From Desulfitobacterium metallireducens DSM 15288 (GTDB lineage Bacteria > Bacillota > Desulfitobacteriia > Desulfitobacteriales > Desulfitobacteriaceae), in the NCBI RefSeq assembly GCF_000231405.2, contig NZ_CP007032.1:1798001-1862000 (forward strand): a stretch of DNA of 64,000 bases, in the 5' to 3' direction. Positions 41,964-50,839 of this stretch are shown in pieces; position 1 is the first letter of the stretch; each line of letters starts with the position of its first letter. Made by a program: the position numbers and the translations under genes. Below the pieces are notes generated by a model, which saw nothing but the letters and a program-made list of their open reading frames with translations, searched no databases and was not told the DNA's origin.

Positions 41964-42006
41964 AAGAAAAACGAGATTTCCCATACGGGAAATCTCGTTT
42001 TTCTTG
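41964..42006. terminator. Bidirectional terminator between tetraheme gene and larC
   Basis: AAAAACGAGATTTCCC pairs perfectly with GGGAAATCTCGTTTTT around ATAC, with T-runs on both strands. It serves the converging genes. Confidence 0.9.
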
Positions 42007-42040
42007 GGTCATATTTCTAAATGAACGAATGGGTCAAAAT

Positions 42041-43249
42041 CTACGAGTTCAGATCCATTGCTTGTCTTTTCACCTCTTCATAAACTTCCTTCAAGGGAAC
42101 ATTCGCCGCTTCAGCAAGACGACGACAATCCTCATATTCTGGGGAGAATGTTTGATACACTCCTCCAGCCTCTACCATTTTCACTTTTGCCTTGCCCCAA
42201 GGAGTATCTATTGCTACCACTTGGTAAGGAAGCATATATTTGGTCACTGGGTACACCCGAACTCCGATCGTTGTCGTCTCCTTTAAAATAAGCGTAGTGA
42301 ACTTCTCCACCTGACTTGGGTGAATTTGCACTGACAGAGTGGTTGCAGGGCGATTCTTCTTCATCTGAATCGGTTGAAGAAAGACATCCATTGCTCCCTC
42401 TTTCAAGCATTTCTGAATGATGTAATCATAGAACTCTGGGTTCATATCATCAATATTGGCCTCAATCATTAGCGCTTGCCCCGTCTGAATAGATTGACTG
42501 ACCTTGGAATCAACAATTTTGTCGATGCCTTGATCTCTTTTCTCTCCGATCATCACTCTTAATAAATTGGGAATCGCTAATTCACGAGTTCCTGCTCCAT
42601 ATCCGATCCGCTCGACCTCCATCACAGGCATCTCCCCAAAATCGCAACAATAAGTAGAAAGAATAGCCGCACCGGTCGGAGTAACCAACTCAAACGGAAT
42701 ATCTTGGGTATAGATTGGAATTCCACTCAGTAATTCCAGAGTCGCCGGAGCTGGAATCGGAATCATTCCGTGCGCCGCTTGGGTAAATCCTTTCCCCGTA
42801 TGAACAGCTGAAGCATACACTTTTTCAATTCCAAGATGATATAAGCCGATTACCGCTCCGACAATATCCACGATCGCATCGACCGCACCGACTTCATGAA
42901 AATGAACCTGCTCGGGTGTAGTACCATGTACTTTACCCTCAGCTTCTGCAAGTCGCCGAAAAATAGCGATTGCTTTTTCCTTCACTTCCTCAATGAGTTC
43001 ACTTTCTTCAATAATTCGGGTGATATCCTGTAAGTGCCGATGAACATGTCCTTCTTGAGCCAACACATGAATTTTGGTCCCTGTCATCCCTAGTTTAGTC
43101 ACTTTTTCCTGCTGAATTTCAAAATCATGGAGATGAAGCTTCGCTAGCTCTGACTTGAGAACTTCAAAATCAAGTCCAGCATCCACTAACGCTCCCAGTG
43201 TCATATCACCGCTGATTCCTGCAAAACAATCAAAATAAGCAATTCGCAT
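42041..43249 (-). CDS. larC: Nickel pincer cofactor nickel-insertase LarC (402 aa)
   Basis: Recognisable by the start AYFDCFAGISGDM, the HFHEVGAVDAIVDI motif, and the C-terminal ATTLSVQIHPSQ and ETTTIGVR. LarC inserts nickel into the sulfurated pyridinium mononucleotide that forms the cofactor of LarA-type racemases and epimerases. Here it is one intact frame, whereas L. plantarum makes it by frameshifting. It starts 2 nt after larB ends, with AGGAG inside larB. LarE and LarA are not in the window. Confidence 0.9.
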   Translation of the reverse strand: MRIAYFDCFAGISGDMTLGALVDAGLDFEVLKSELAKLHLHDFEIQQEKVTKLGMTGTKIHVLAQEGHVHRHLQDITRIIEESELIEEVKEKAIAIFRRLAEAEGKVHGTTPEQVHFHEVGAVDAIVDIVGAVIGLYHLGIEKVYASAVHTGKGFTQAAHGMIPIPAPATLELLSGIPIYTQDIPFELVTPTGAAILSTYCCDFGEMPVMEVERIGYGAGTRELAIPNLLRVMIGEKRDQGIDKIVDSKVSQSIQTGQALMIEANIDDMNPEFYDYIIQKCLKEGAMDVFLQPIQMKKNRPATTLSVQIHPSQVEKFTTLILKETTTIGVRVYPVTKYMLPYQVVAIDTPWGKAKVKMVEAGGVYQTFSPEYEDCRRLAEAANVPLKEVYEEVKRQAMDLNS

Positions 43250-43251
43250 CT

Positions 43252-44013
43252 CTAGTTCTCTCCTAAATGATTAATTAAACTGGCCTGATAACCTGCTCCG
43301 AAACCATTATCGATGTTAACCACGCTGACCCCACTAGCACAACTATTGAGCATAGCCAGCAGCGCTGCCAACCCTCCAAAACTAGCGCCATACCCTACAC
43401 TGGTCGGAACCGCGATTACGGGTCTGTCCACAAGCCCGCCAACGACACTAGCTAAAGCGCCTTCCATTCCTGCCACCACAATGATTACTCGAGCATAGCG
43501 AAGTTTTTCCGTTTGGCTGAGCAAGCGGTGAATCCCCGCAACGCCAGTATCATACACTCTTTCAACATGATTCCCCATCATCTCAGCTGTAATTGCTGCC
43601 TCTTCAGCAACGGGTAAATCCGAAGTTCCCGCACTTAAGACAAGAATATTTCCTATTTTCTCTTGCTTTCCCCGGCGAATCATGATAGTTCGAGCTAGAG
43701 AATGGTACTCCGCATCAGGGATTCGTTCTAAAACAGCTGCATACACCTCAGGCGTTGCTCGTGTAGCTAAGATATTTCCTCCACCCTGCGCAGAAAGCTT
43801 CTCTGCAATCGCCACAACTTGTTCTGCCGTCTTGCCTGCACAATAGATCACCTCGGCAAAACCCTGTCGAAGATTACGATGATAATCTACTTTAGCAAAT
43901 CCCAAATCTTCAAAAGGGAGAATTTTTAACCGCTCTACTCCTTCTTCTATGCTTAAATCCTGCTGTTTGATTTTTTGCAGCAAAAGTCGTATCGTTTCTT
44001 CATTCATTCCCAC
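43252..44013 (-). CDS. larB: Nickel pincer cofactor biosynthesis protein LarB (253 aa)
   Basis: The C-terminal two thirds match the AIR-carboxylase (PurE) fold: AGTSDLPVAEEAA, DTGVAGIHRLL, VVAGMEGALASVVGGL and PTSVGYGASFGGLAALLAMLNSC. LarB carboxylates and hydrolyses nicotinic acid adenine dinucleotide in the first step of the nickel-pincer cofactor pathway. The start at GTG 44013 or ATG 44007 is uncertain. It is translationally coupled to larC. Confidence 0.9.
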   Translation of the reverse strand: MGMNEETIRLLLQKIKQQDLSIEEGVERLKILPFEDLGFAKVDYHRNLRQGFAEVIYCAGKTAEQVVAIAEKLSAQGGGNILATRATPEVYAAVLERIPDAEYHSLARTIMIRRGKQEKIGNILVLSAGTSDLPVAEEAAITAEMMGNHVERVYDTGVAGIHRLLSQTEKLRYARVIIVVAGMEGALASVVGGLVDRPVIAVPTSVGYGASFGGLAALLAMLNSCASGVSVVNIDNGFGAGYQASLINHLGEN

Positions 44014-44225
44014 TTTTCTTCAATCCTTTTTCACAATTCTTAAACGCATATATCAAATTCTTGAACCACTAACTATAATTTATAGCATAGCACAATTAAA
44101 GCTTGATACACAATTTCAACGTCTAATTTTCAGCCTTCCTTCCTTATTTCCTATTTTTCCCCTTTGCTTCTACTCCTCTTTTCCTTTAAACTATAAGGAA
44201 CACTAATTTAGGAGATATAATAATA

Positions 44226-44639
44226 ATGAATGTTCTCTTTTTTCTCATTCCTAAAAATGAAGTCATCTATTTAAAAAACACGGCGACGATGAGACAAGCT
44301 TTGGAACGAATGGAATTTCATCGTTATTCCGCTATTCCACTCATCAATGAAGATGGACGATATGTGGGAACCCTAACTGAAGGAGATCTCTTGTGGAAGC
44401 TCAAAAATACACCGGGTCTCACCTTTGCGAATACGAACACCATCCGACTAACTGAAGTCGAACGACATATACAAAACTACCCCGTTTCCATCGATGCGCA
44501 TATCGAAGATTTGTTTTCACGGGCAATTGAACAGAATTTCATTCCCGTCGTAGATGACCAAGAAATCTTCATTGGGATTGTCCGCCGCCGCGAAATCCTG
44601 GAATATATTACCCAGCAGCTACAGAAAAGAGAGGCTTAG
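44226..44639 (+). CDS. CBS-domain protein (137 aa)
   Basis: Two CBS motifs make one Bateman module: about residues 1-60 (ATMRQALERMEFHRYSAIPLI then YVGTLTEGDLLW) and about 75-130 (SRAIEQNFIPVVDD then FIGIVRRREIL). These modules sense adenine nucleotides. There is no attached enzyme domain, so it is a stand-alone sensor with unknown partner. The ATG follows AGGAG at a slightly long spacing. It ends in a hairpin overlapping its stop. Confidence 0.82.
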   Translation: MNVLFFLIPKNEVIYLKNTATMRQALERMEFHRYSAIPLINEDGRYVGTLTEGDLLWKLKNTPGLTFANTNTIRLTEVERHIQNYPVSIDAHIEDLFSRAIEQNFIPVVDDQEIFIGIVRRREILEYITQQLQKREA

Positions 44640-44664
44640 CTCATGCTATCCTCTCTTCCTTTTT
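44627..44664 (+). terminator. Terminator after the CBS gene
   Basis: AAGAGAGG (44627-44634) pairs with CCTCTCTT (44650-44657), followed by CCTTTTTCC. It overlaps the stop codon. Confidence 0.6.
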
Positions 44665-44681
44665 CCATTCTTTTTCACAAT

Positions 44682-45419
44682 TTAAATAAAGTTACCCCCA
44701 TCAACGACGATGACCTGTCCCGTAACGAAGCTCGCCTTAGCAATTAAGCCATACGCGACTTCTGCAATATCTTCTGGCGTAGCAATCCTTTGCAAGGGAG
44801 TGCCCTCACCAAGATGTTTAATGTGATCTTCTTGTCCTGCAACCCAGCGAGTATTGACGACTCCAGGAGCGATTGCATTAACTCGTACTTCAGGAGCAAG
44901 TACCCTAGCTAAGGATTTGGTGATACTAATGTTCGCCGCCTTTGAGGCTGAGTAAGCGATCGAGCTTCCTAACCCCGTAAGCCCAGCTATGGATGCCATA
45001 TTGATGATACACCCTTTTTGTTTCCTGAGCTCCTCTGCTGCAGCCCGACAGCAGAAGAAAAGTCCTTTTACATTGACGGCCATGATGTCGTCCCAGTATT
45101 CTTCTTTTAAACCTTCTAAATCCGAATGATCTACAAAATGCGTCATACCTGCATTGTTAACCAAAATATCCAAATGTCCAAAATCAGTAATGACCTTGTG
45201 TACCATTTCTCTTACTTCACGATCAATAGCGACATTAGCCTGATACGTTAAGGACTTGACACCTAAAGCTTCAACTTCGTCTTTGGTCCGCTCTGCCTCT
45301 TCAGCTGAACGAGAATAGTTCAAAGCGACATTCACGCCCTCACGTGCGAGAGTTAGCGCAATCGCTCGTCCAATTCCAGTACCTCCACCGGTAATCAATA
45401 CTGTTTTCCCTTGTAACAT
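44682..45419 (-). CDS. SDR-family oxidoreductase, FabG-like (245 aa)
   Basis: A classical short-chain dehydrogenase: NAD(P)-binding TGGGTGIGR at 10-18, NNAG in DILVNNAGMT, the catalytic Ser in MASIAG and YSASK (Tyr-X3-Lys), ending SFVTGQVIVVDGG. An Arg/Ser-containing second-strand loop suggests NADPH. It could be a 3-oxoacyl-ACP or 3-oxoacyl-CoA reductase, but no fatty-acid genes are adjacent, so the substrate is open. AGAGGAG precedes the ATG. Confidence 0.88.
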   Translation of the reverse strand: MLQGKTVLITGGGTGIGRAIALTLAREGVNVALNYSRSAEEAERTKDEVEALGVKSLTYQANVAIDREVREMVHKVITDFGHLDILVNNAGMTHFVDHSDLEGLKEEYWDDIMAVNVKGLFFCCRAAAEELRKQKGCIINMASIAGLTGLGSSIAYSASKAANISITKSLARVLAPEVRVNAIAPGVVNTRWVAGQEDHIKHLGEGTPLQRIATPEDIAEVAYGLIAKASFVTGQVIVVDGGNFI

Positions 45420-45598
45420 ATAAGGATCATCTCCTCTCTCATTTTACTCAGTATATCGTACATATAAAGGTTCAGCAAGAAAGAGTAATATAACAACACT
45501 TCCTACTTAAATGTGTGTTATAAAAGTGCAAAATAGAAGGAGAAATGTAATTCGAAGTAGAATTTATTATCCTGAGAAGTTTGAGGAGGAGTAGAAAT

Positions 45599-46750
45599 TT
45601 GGAAGTAGAAACCGCCCAGTTAGCCCAACCCAAACCCAAGCCTTGGAAAAAAGCAATAATTATATTTCTTATGATTATCCTATCACTCTCACTTATAGGT
45701 TGGGGAGGACTTTATCTTTACACCAAAGATAACGGACTAATCCCCGATGGAGTTAAAATCGGTGATATTAATGTATCAAACCTAACTCCAGCAGAAGCTA
45801 AACAAAAACTTGAAAGTACTATTATACCTATTCTTGATCAACCCCTTGAATTTATGATTAAATCTACCGCCACGGAAACAGTTAAAGTGCCACTCCGTGA
45901 TTTAGGACTTACCTATAACCTGGAGGAGGGAGTAGATCAAGCCTATCAGCTCGGTCGCGATGGGAATATCCTTCAAAAGGCTTTGAGCAAATATCATGCT
46001 CAAAGGGGAACTACCATTCTTCTTCCCTTAGACTTCACCTGGGATAAGGAGAAGCTCCAAAAAACACTTCACGCTAAATTTTCTTCCTATAATAAACCTT
46101 TGACAGATGCGACCTTCAAAATTACACCCGATAACCAAATGGTGATTACAAAAGAAACCCTAGGGCAGGAAGTCAATCTTGATGCCTTAACCTCAAGTAT
46201 TGAAAACCTTGATCCCCTACATCCAACTTCGCTCGAAGTTCCCATCCGAGTATTAGATCAACCCCAAATGACTGCTGCCCAACTCGAAGCGATGAAGATT
46301 ACCGGTTTAAAAGCGAAATATTCAACTTGGTTTGATGCTAGCAATACTGAACGAACAGAAAACGTCCGTCTCTCAGCAAAAGCGCTTGATGGTGTTGTTC
46401 TTACGCCGGGTGAGGAATTTTCCTTTAACAAAACTGTTGGCGAACGTACTTCTTCGGCCGGATACAAAGAAGCATTTATTATCGTTAATGACGAATTTGT
46501 CCCTGGTCTAGGAGGTGGAGTCTGCCAAGTTTCCTCAACGCTCTATAACGCAACCATTAATGCCAATCTGGAAATTACCGAACGTCACCCTCATTCCTTA
46601 GAGATTACCTATGTACCCCCAGGTCAGGACGCTACTGTTGCCTATCCATACCTTGACTTTAAATTTAAAAATAATACTTCCGGGTTGCTCTTAATTAGAA
46701 GTGCCGTTCAAGGGAACACACTAACCTTCCAACTTTACGGACACGTCTAG
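45599..46750 (+). CDS. VanW-family membrane-anchored protein (383 aa)
   Basis: One membrane span (about 20-40, AIIIFLMIILSLSLIGWGGLY) precedes a domain similar to the peptidoglycan-binding-like domain of YoaR (INVSNLTPAEAKQKL). A VanW domain follows (GEEFSFNKTVGERTSSAGYK, GLGGGVCQVSSTLYNA). Such proteins act at the cell wall; the exact role is unknown. The TTG at 45599 is chosen because GGAGGAG is 7 nt before it; an upstream TTG at 45581 lies inside that site. Confidence 0.87.
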   Translation: MEVETAQLAQPKPKPWKKAIIIFLMIILSLSLIGWGGLYLYTKDNGLIPDGVKIGDINVSNLTPAEAKQKLESTIIPILDQPLEFMIKSTATETVKVPLRDLGLTYNLEEGVDQAYQLGRDGNILQKALSKYHAQRGTTILLPLDFTWDKEKLQKTLHAKFSSYNKPLTDATFKITPDNQMVITKETLGQEVNLDALTSSIENLDPLHPTSLEVPIRVLDQPQMTAAQLEAMKITGLKAKYSTWFDASNTERTENVRLSAKALDGVVLTPGEEFSFNKTVGERTSSAGYKEAFIIVNDEFVPGLGGGVCQVSSTLYNATINANLEITERHPHSLEITYVPPGQDATVAYPYLDFKFKNNTSGLLLIRSAVQGNTLTFQLYGHV

Positions 46751-46795
46751 ATACACTTCTCCTAATAACCGAAAAATTTATACTTATTGATCGCA

Positions 46796-46852
46796 TAAAA
46801 ACCTCCAGATGAAGTTTCACAAGCTTCACCTGAAGGTTTCTTATTTTTTTTA
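46796..46852 (+). terminator. Terminator after the VanW gene
   Basis: AAACCTCCAGATGAAG pairs with CTTCACCTGAAGGTTT with two mismatches, followed by TTATTTTTTTT. Confidence 0.85.
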
Positions 46853-46926
46853 CAGATTTAGGCATACTACTCGTAGGGCTATTCGAGAATTGCTCGGATA
46901 AGCAGATCATGTAAAGGACGGTTAGA

Positions 46927-47916
46927 ATGAATATCTCGACTATACAATCGTTAAAATTTTCTGAGGAATCTCCTGTCGTTCTTCCTGAATTACTGATCGT
47001 GGAGGAAGAGCTTCACAAAACAGTAGCAAAGGCACAGGGCATGATCCTTAAATCCTGTTCTCATCTACTCTCTTCGGGTGGAAAACGGCTTCGACCCCTA
47101 TTGACTCTGCATAGTGGTATGTGCTTTGGGCCCTTAAATACGGCTACCCTCCAAGCTGCCGTCGCCGCGGAACTCATCCATATGGCATCCCTAATCCATG
47201 ATGATGTCATCGATCATTCTGATCTAAGGCGTGGACAACCCACGATCAATTCCCAACAAGGAAATCTTAACGCCGTTCTTACCGGAGATTATCTTTTTGC
47301 TGAAGCGTTTCAGATTCTTTCTTCTCACCAACTTATGGATAGCATGCATTACCTTGTCGAAGCGATCCAATCCATGTGTACCGGAGAAGTAGAACAAGCC
47401 AAACATCAATTCAATTTTTCACTCACAATAAATGACTACTTTGAACGCATCGCACAAAAAACGGGGATTCTTCTCGCAAGTTCATGTCGTTCTGGAGCTG
47501 CCACAGCCGGAGCTTCACAAGGAGATATTGAACGTCTCGGAACCTATGGAATGTACCTCGGCTATGCTTACCAGATTATTGATGATCTCCTTGATTACAC
47601 CGGAAACCCTGAGCAGACAGGCAAGCCTGTGGGGGCTGATCTAATAAACGGGAATCTTACCTTACCCATGATCTATCTTTTAAATAATCCGCTTTATGGA
47701 CCATGGGCTCGTGAGCTTCTTCAGGATAAGATCACTTCTCAAAGCCTGCGTAAAATAATTCAAGCCTTAATCTCTTCTGACGCCATGGATGAAGCCTTTT
47801 CTACAGCCCAGACCTGTATCACATCTGCTTTATCCTACCTCGAAAAGATTCCAGACGGTTCCTCAAAAACTGTATTAACAGACCTTGCTTATCAAGTGCT
47901 CTATCGGACGCACTGA
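46927..47916 (+). CDS. All-trans polyprenyl diphosphate synthase (329 aa)
   Basis: Trans-isoprenyl synthase motifs are complete: GGKRLRP (51-57), first Asp-rich motif IHDDVIDHSDLRRG (92-96 DDVID), CTGEVEQ, KTGILL and second Asp-rich motif QIIDDLLDY. It condenses isopentenyl diphosphate on an allylic primer. The length fits the large subunit of heptaprenyl-type synthases, used for menaquinone side chains. The small HepS partner is not seen. The gene faces a DUF2600 terpene synthase, which uses C35 substrates in Bacillus, so it may also supply that enzyme. Confidence 0.88.
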   Translation: MNISTIQSLKFSEESPVVLPELLIVEEELHKTVAKAQGMILKSCSHLLSSGGKRLRPLLTLHSGMCFGPLNTATLQAAVAAELIHMASLIHDDVIDHSDLRRGQPTINSQQGNLNAVLTGDYLFAEAFQILSSHQLMDSMHYLVEAIQSMCTGEVEQAKHQFNFSLTINDYFERIAQKTGILLASSCRSGAATAGASQGDIERLGTYGMYLGYAYQIIDDLLDYTGNPEQTGKPVGADLINGNLTLPMIYLLNNPLYGPWARELLQDKITSQSLRKIIQALISSDAMDEAFSTAQTCITSALSYLEKIPDGSSKTVLTDLAYQVLYRTH

Positions 47917-47942
47917 ACTCTTACCTTACCTGATTTTAACTT

Positions 47943-49010
47943 TTACAATATCCCTTTTTTACGAAGCAGCATACACATCCCATAAAGAATACGGATTTCG
48001 ATTCCCCCTGATAAGAGCAAAGCACGAGCCCCTCCGCTTAGCTCCTCAATTTTAGTTTTCGGGTCAGATAAATACATGGCCAAAAGCCCTTCAACCACGG
48101 TTTGATGAAATTTGGGATAACCTAAGTGCTGAGTGCGTTCTAACGATTCTCGCAGAATAAGCCCAAGTCTCTCCTCACGCTCTGAAATATTCGTATAATA
48201 CTGAACGAAATTAAGCTGCTTTGTTTCACGATCTTCCACTAAATCAATATAGTAATCGAGAAGAATATGTAAAGCACTGATCCATGGAAAATAGGCTTGT
48301 TTTATCTGTTCCACTTCTTCTGCCGTCAACCCAGGTCGATGAGCAGCAGCAACTAAGCAATAAATTCCCAAGGTAGAGCCTGTAGCAGCCGCCAACTCCC
48401 AGATAGAGACTTCTGGATAGTTGACTTGGTTCTGTGATAACCAGGAGAGCATTTTCTCTTCTCTTACCTCTAAATTCAGGTGCTTATACGTCTGTAAAGA
48501 GGAGTAAAGTGAAGCTAGCCAAGATAACTCCGCTTTCACAACGGGGTAAGACGGAAGAGACTGCAAATTAGCTTGGCAGGTGCTAACCAATTGATCTAAA
48601 TACCCACCATCCTCACGTTGAGGATATTTTGCATAATAGTAGGAGTGTTTTGCTTCAGGATCTAACGCTTCATTCATCGCGCGATGAAGCTGAGTGAAGG
48701 CCTCTTCATCCTGCACCTGCGTAGCGTCCACAAGATTATCTAAATAATCGCTAATTGTCTGATAGGCAACAATAAACTCGATCATCGCATCTCTGTCAGC
48801 CCTAGGATAGAGAGCGAAGATACATCCCCCTAAACAATGGAACGCTTTGCGTTGCAAAGAATCGAGAGCCTGTTTTGAGAGAACTAAGTCAGGAACCTTT
48901 TTCGCTCTCAAACGCCAAAAACGGAGTTCTTTTTTCACTTGGGGAAAGACCTCTTTAACGAAATTTAGAATAATAAAGAATTTAGAATTTTCTTTAGTAA
49001 CGTATGACAC
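47943..49010 (-). CDS. ytpB: DUF2600-family large-terpene synthase, YtpB-like (355 aa)
   Basis: An all-helical protein with two Asp-rich segments (ISDYLDNLVD about 86-95 and LLDYYIDLVED about 250-260). The segments ALYPRADRDAMIEFIVAYQT and YPQREDGGYLDQLV match the DUF2600 family. The known member, B. subtilis YtpB, cyclises heptaprenyl diphosphate to tetraprenyl-beta-curcumene. A GTG start at 49010 follows GAGGAG. It converges on the polyprenyl synthase gene, 26 bp apart. The product here is inferred. Confidence 0.85.
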   Translation of the reverse strand: MSYVTKENSKFFIILNFVKEVFPQVKKELRFWRLRAKKVPDLVLSKQALDSLQRKAFHCLGGCIFALYPRADRDAMIEFIVAYQTISDYLDNLVDATQVQDEEAFTQLHRAMNEALDPEAKHSYYYAKYPQREDGGYLDQLVSTCQANLQSLPSYPVVKAELSWLASLYSSLQTYKHLNLEVREEKMLSWLSQNQVNYPEVSIWELAAATGSTLGIYCLVAAAHRPGLTAEEVEQIKQAYFPWISALHILLDYYIDLVEDRETKQLNFVQYYTNISEREERLGLILRESLERTQHLGYPKFHQTVVEGLLAMYLSDPKTKIEELSGGARALLLSGGIEIRILYGMCMLLRKKGIL

Positions 49011-49096
49011 TTACATTGCTCCTCATCATAAATCTTATAATTCTATATTGTCCCAATTCAAGTTCCAAATAAACCCTATTTATTTATCGTTCATCA

Positions 49097-49149
49097 GAAA
49101 AAGAGCATTTGAAATATACGCTATCTAAAATAGCTAATATTCCAAATGC
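49097..49149 (-). terminator. Terminator of tatA
   Basis: AGCATTTG (49103-49110) pairs with CAAATGCT (49142-49149), with an inner GCTAT/ATAGC stem. On the minus strand CTTTTTC follows. A second hairpin (AATCTAGT/ACTAGATT) overlaps the tatA stop. Confidence 0.8.
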
Positions 49150-49208
49150 TCCAATGAATATTCTTTATCTTTAAAATGGATAATCTAGTCTTATTCAAGG
49201 AAACTAGA

Positions 49209-49412
49209 TTACTCTGATTTGCTAACTTCTTTCTTCTCTTCTTTTTTTTCTTCTTCTTTGTCATCACCATTTGTTGCTGATTTGAATTCGTTGATGCCTT
49301 TACCTAAAGCTTTTCCTAGATCAGGTAGTTTACCTGGTCCAAAAATAACTAAGGCAATAACTAAGGCAATAACTGCGACAGTTGGCGTAATTATACCAAA
49401 AGTTGCGAACAT
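49209..49412 (-). CDS. tatA: Sec-independent translocase subunit TatA (67 aa)
   Basis: A short N-terminal membrane span ([13 protein letters not shown]) is followed by the [17 protein letters not shown] hinge and amphipathic helix, and an acidic Lys/Glu tail. This is the TatA/TatE pattern for export of folded proteins with twin-arginine signals. TatC is not in the window. The ferredoxin at 20.2 kb is a candidate cargo. GGAGGTG precedes the ATG. Confidence 0.92.
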   Translation of the reverse strand: MFATFGIITPTVAVIALVIALVIFGPGKLPDLGKALGKGINEFKSATNGDDKEEEKKEEKKEVSKSE

Positions 49413-49572
49413 ACTTGTCCACCTCCATGATGATATTTGAACATGTAAATACTATACCATAGAAATATAAATGAATCTAATCAAGATTCGCTCGTGAAGA
49501 TTTTAACACGCTTCACATCACTTATCCTAAACTAGATTCATAAAAGATGCAATAGTATTTTCTGGACAACTT

Positions 49573-50388
49573 TTAATCAACACATTCCATCTGATTAAAT
49601 AATTCCTCATATCCAAGGTAGAGGCTCCAAATCACGTCCCATAGTTCACCATCCGCATCCGTGACTTTTAACCCAAGCTCTCTTGCTTCACGGCGCCCGA
49701 TAGGATAACCGTGAGAAAAATATCCCTCGGTCAGTGCATGCGTAACTCCTGACACCTGAGCTGGGGATTCCTTTAACATGTATCGTGAAAGTAAGGCTTC
49801 AGCATACTGGTGTGAGGCTTTAAGCGATTTTTCATAATCACCGATCAACCACGGATCCAGCTTATTCAGAACTGGATTGATAACAAAAGTGGCTAACTCC
49901 GGATCCGGACTATTTGTAATCGTTCGCTGTAGATAATCCAGACAATAACGAATAGCCTGTACTGGTACCCACAAATCCTTGTAAATGGGATGTTTGACTA
50001 AAGGATCAATGGGTCCTAACTCAGAAACAGGCCCCATCACCACTTCGTCTGCTCCTAAAACAACCATCGATGCAGCAGACTTCGCCACAAGCGGTACAAT
50101 CACCCCAAACTCCTCACAAAATTCTCGAATGAGCATCACAAGCTTATACGGAGTGTCCACTGCCCCACCATAACTATGCAAAATCAAATCAATTTTGCGC
50201 GTATGCCCAAGCGCTTTGAGCTGCTTATAGAGGGGAACCAAGATACTGTCATCCAAAGGCGTATACGAAAAATATACTAAAACTTTAGAATTCCTTAGCT
50301 TCTCTAAACGTTCCAAGTATTGAAAACGGTTCTCTGCATCCACCGTCTCTCCCCCCAATTCATAAGAATATAGTGCATTATATTCCAT
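49573..50388 (-). CDS. SDH-type (ClpP-fold) serine protease family protein (271 aa)
   Basis: The segments DLILHSYGGAVDTPYKLV, AKSAASMVVLGADEVVMGP and SELGPIDPLV match the serine dehydrogenase proteinase (SDH_sah) family, a cytoplasmic ClpP-like fold with Ser in the SAAS region. There is no signal peptide. Members occur in many bacteria without a clear physiological role. It stands alone between terminators. The ribosome-binding site is weak. Confidence 0.82.
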   Translation of the reverse strand: MEYNALYSYELGGETVDAENRFQYLERLEKLRNSKVLVYFSYTPLDDSILVPLYKQLKALGHTRKIDLILHSYGGAVDTPYKLVMLIREFCEEFGVIVPLVAKSAASMVVLGADEVVMGPVSELGPIDPLVKHPIYKDLWVPVQAIRYCLDYLQRTITNSPDPELATFVINPVLNKLDPWLIGDYEKSLKASHQYAEALLSRYMLKESPAQVSGVTHALTEGYFSHGYPIGRREARELGLKVTDADGELWDVIWSLYLGYEELFNQMECVD

Positions 50389-50427
50389 TTTTATCCATCA
50401 TGTGCACTATGTGGGGAAAGAACAACG

Positions 50428-50469
50428 CACTTAGAAAAGGCGCTTTCCAACTCTGGAAGCGCCTAAGTG
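50428..50469 (-). terminator. Terminator of the heme operon
   Basis: GGCGCTTTCC pairs with GGAAGCGCC, with outer CACTTAG/TAAGTG pairs, and on the minus strand TTTTC follows. It ends the long transcript after the small cytochrome. Confidence 0.85.
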
Positions 50470-50513
50470 ATCAGATATGAGAAGCTCACGCTTCTACGTT
50501 ATGTAACAGACAC

Positions 50514-50798
50514 TCATTGAGGCAGACTAACCTTCACTCCGGATTGATCATGACAGGATTGACAATAAACCTGACCGCCTAACCCCTTTTTTTCATGACA
50601 AGGATAGCATTGTTCAGCTGGAGCCTGATTATTATTCACAACGTAACCATGCCCTTGCGGCCCACTCAACCAAGTCTCTCTCGAAATCGTCGAGTGTGGG
50701 TTCGACGGGTCTCTATTTTGAGAAATAATAATAACCGCAACCAACGCAACAAAGAGTCCAAGGGTAATTAAACTTCGGACGATTTTTTTCCGTTCCAT
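50514..50798 (-). CDS. Small membrane-anchored diheme cytochrome c (94 aa)
   Basis: An N-terminal span (about 9-27, SLITLGLFVALVAVIIIS) precedes two CXXCH motifs (CYPCHEKKG and CQSCHDQSG) in a short exposed domain, like the small diheme subunits of NapB or cytochrome c3-type carriers. It is the last gene of the heme and cytochrome-maturation operon, 41 nt after hemL. It might pass electrons at the membrane; I cannot name its partner. AGGAGG precedes the ATG. Confidence 0.83.
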   Translation of the reverse strand: MERKKIVRSLITLGLFVALVAVIIISQNRDPSNPHSTISRETWLSGPQGHGYVVNNNQAPAEQCYPCHEKKGLGGQVYCQSCHDQSGVKVSLPQ

Positions 50799-50839
50799 AT
50801 GAAACCTCCTAAAATCTTCTCCCCTGCGGATGGAGCAGA

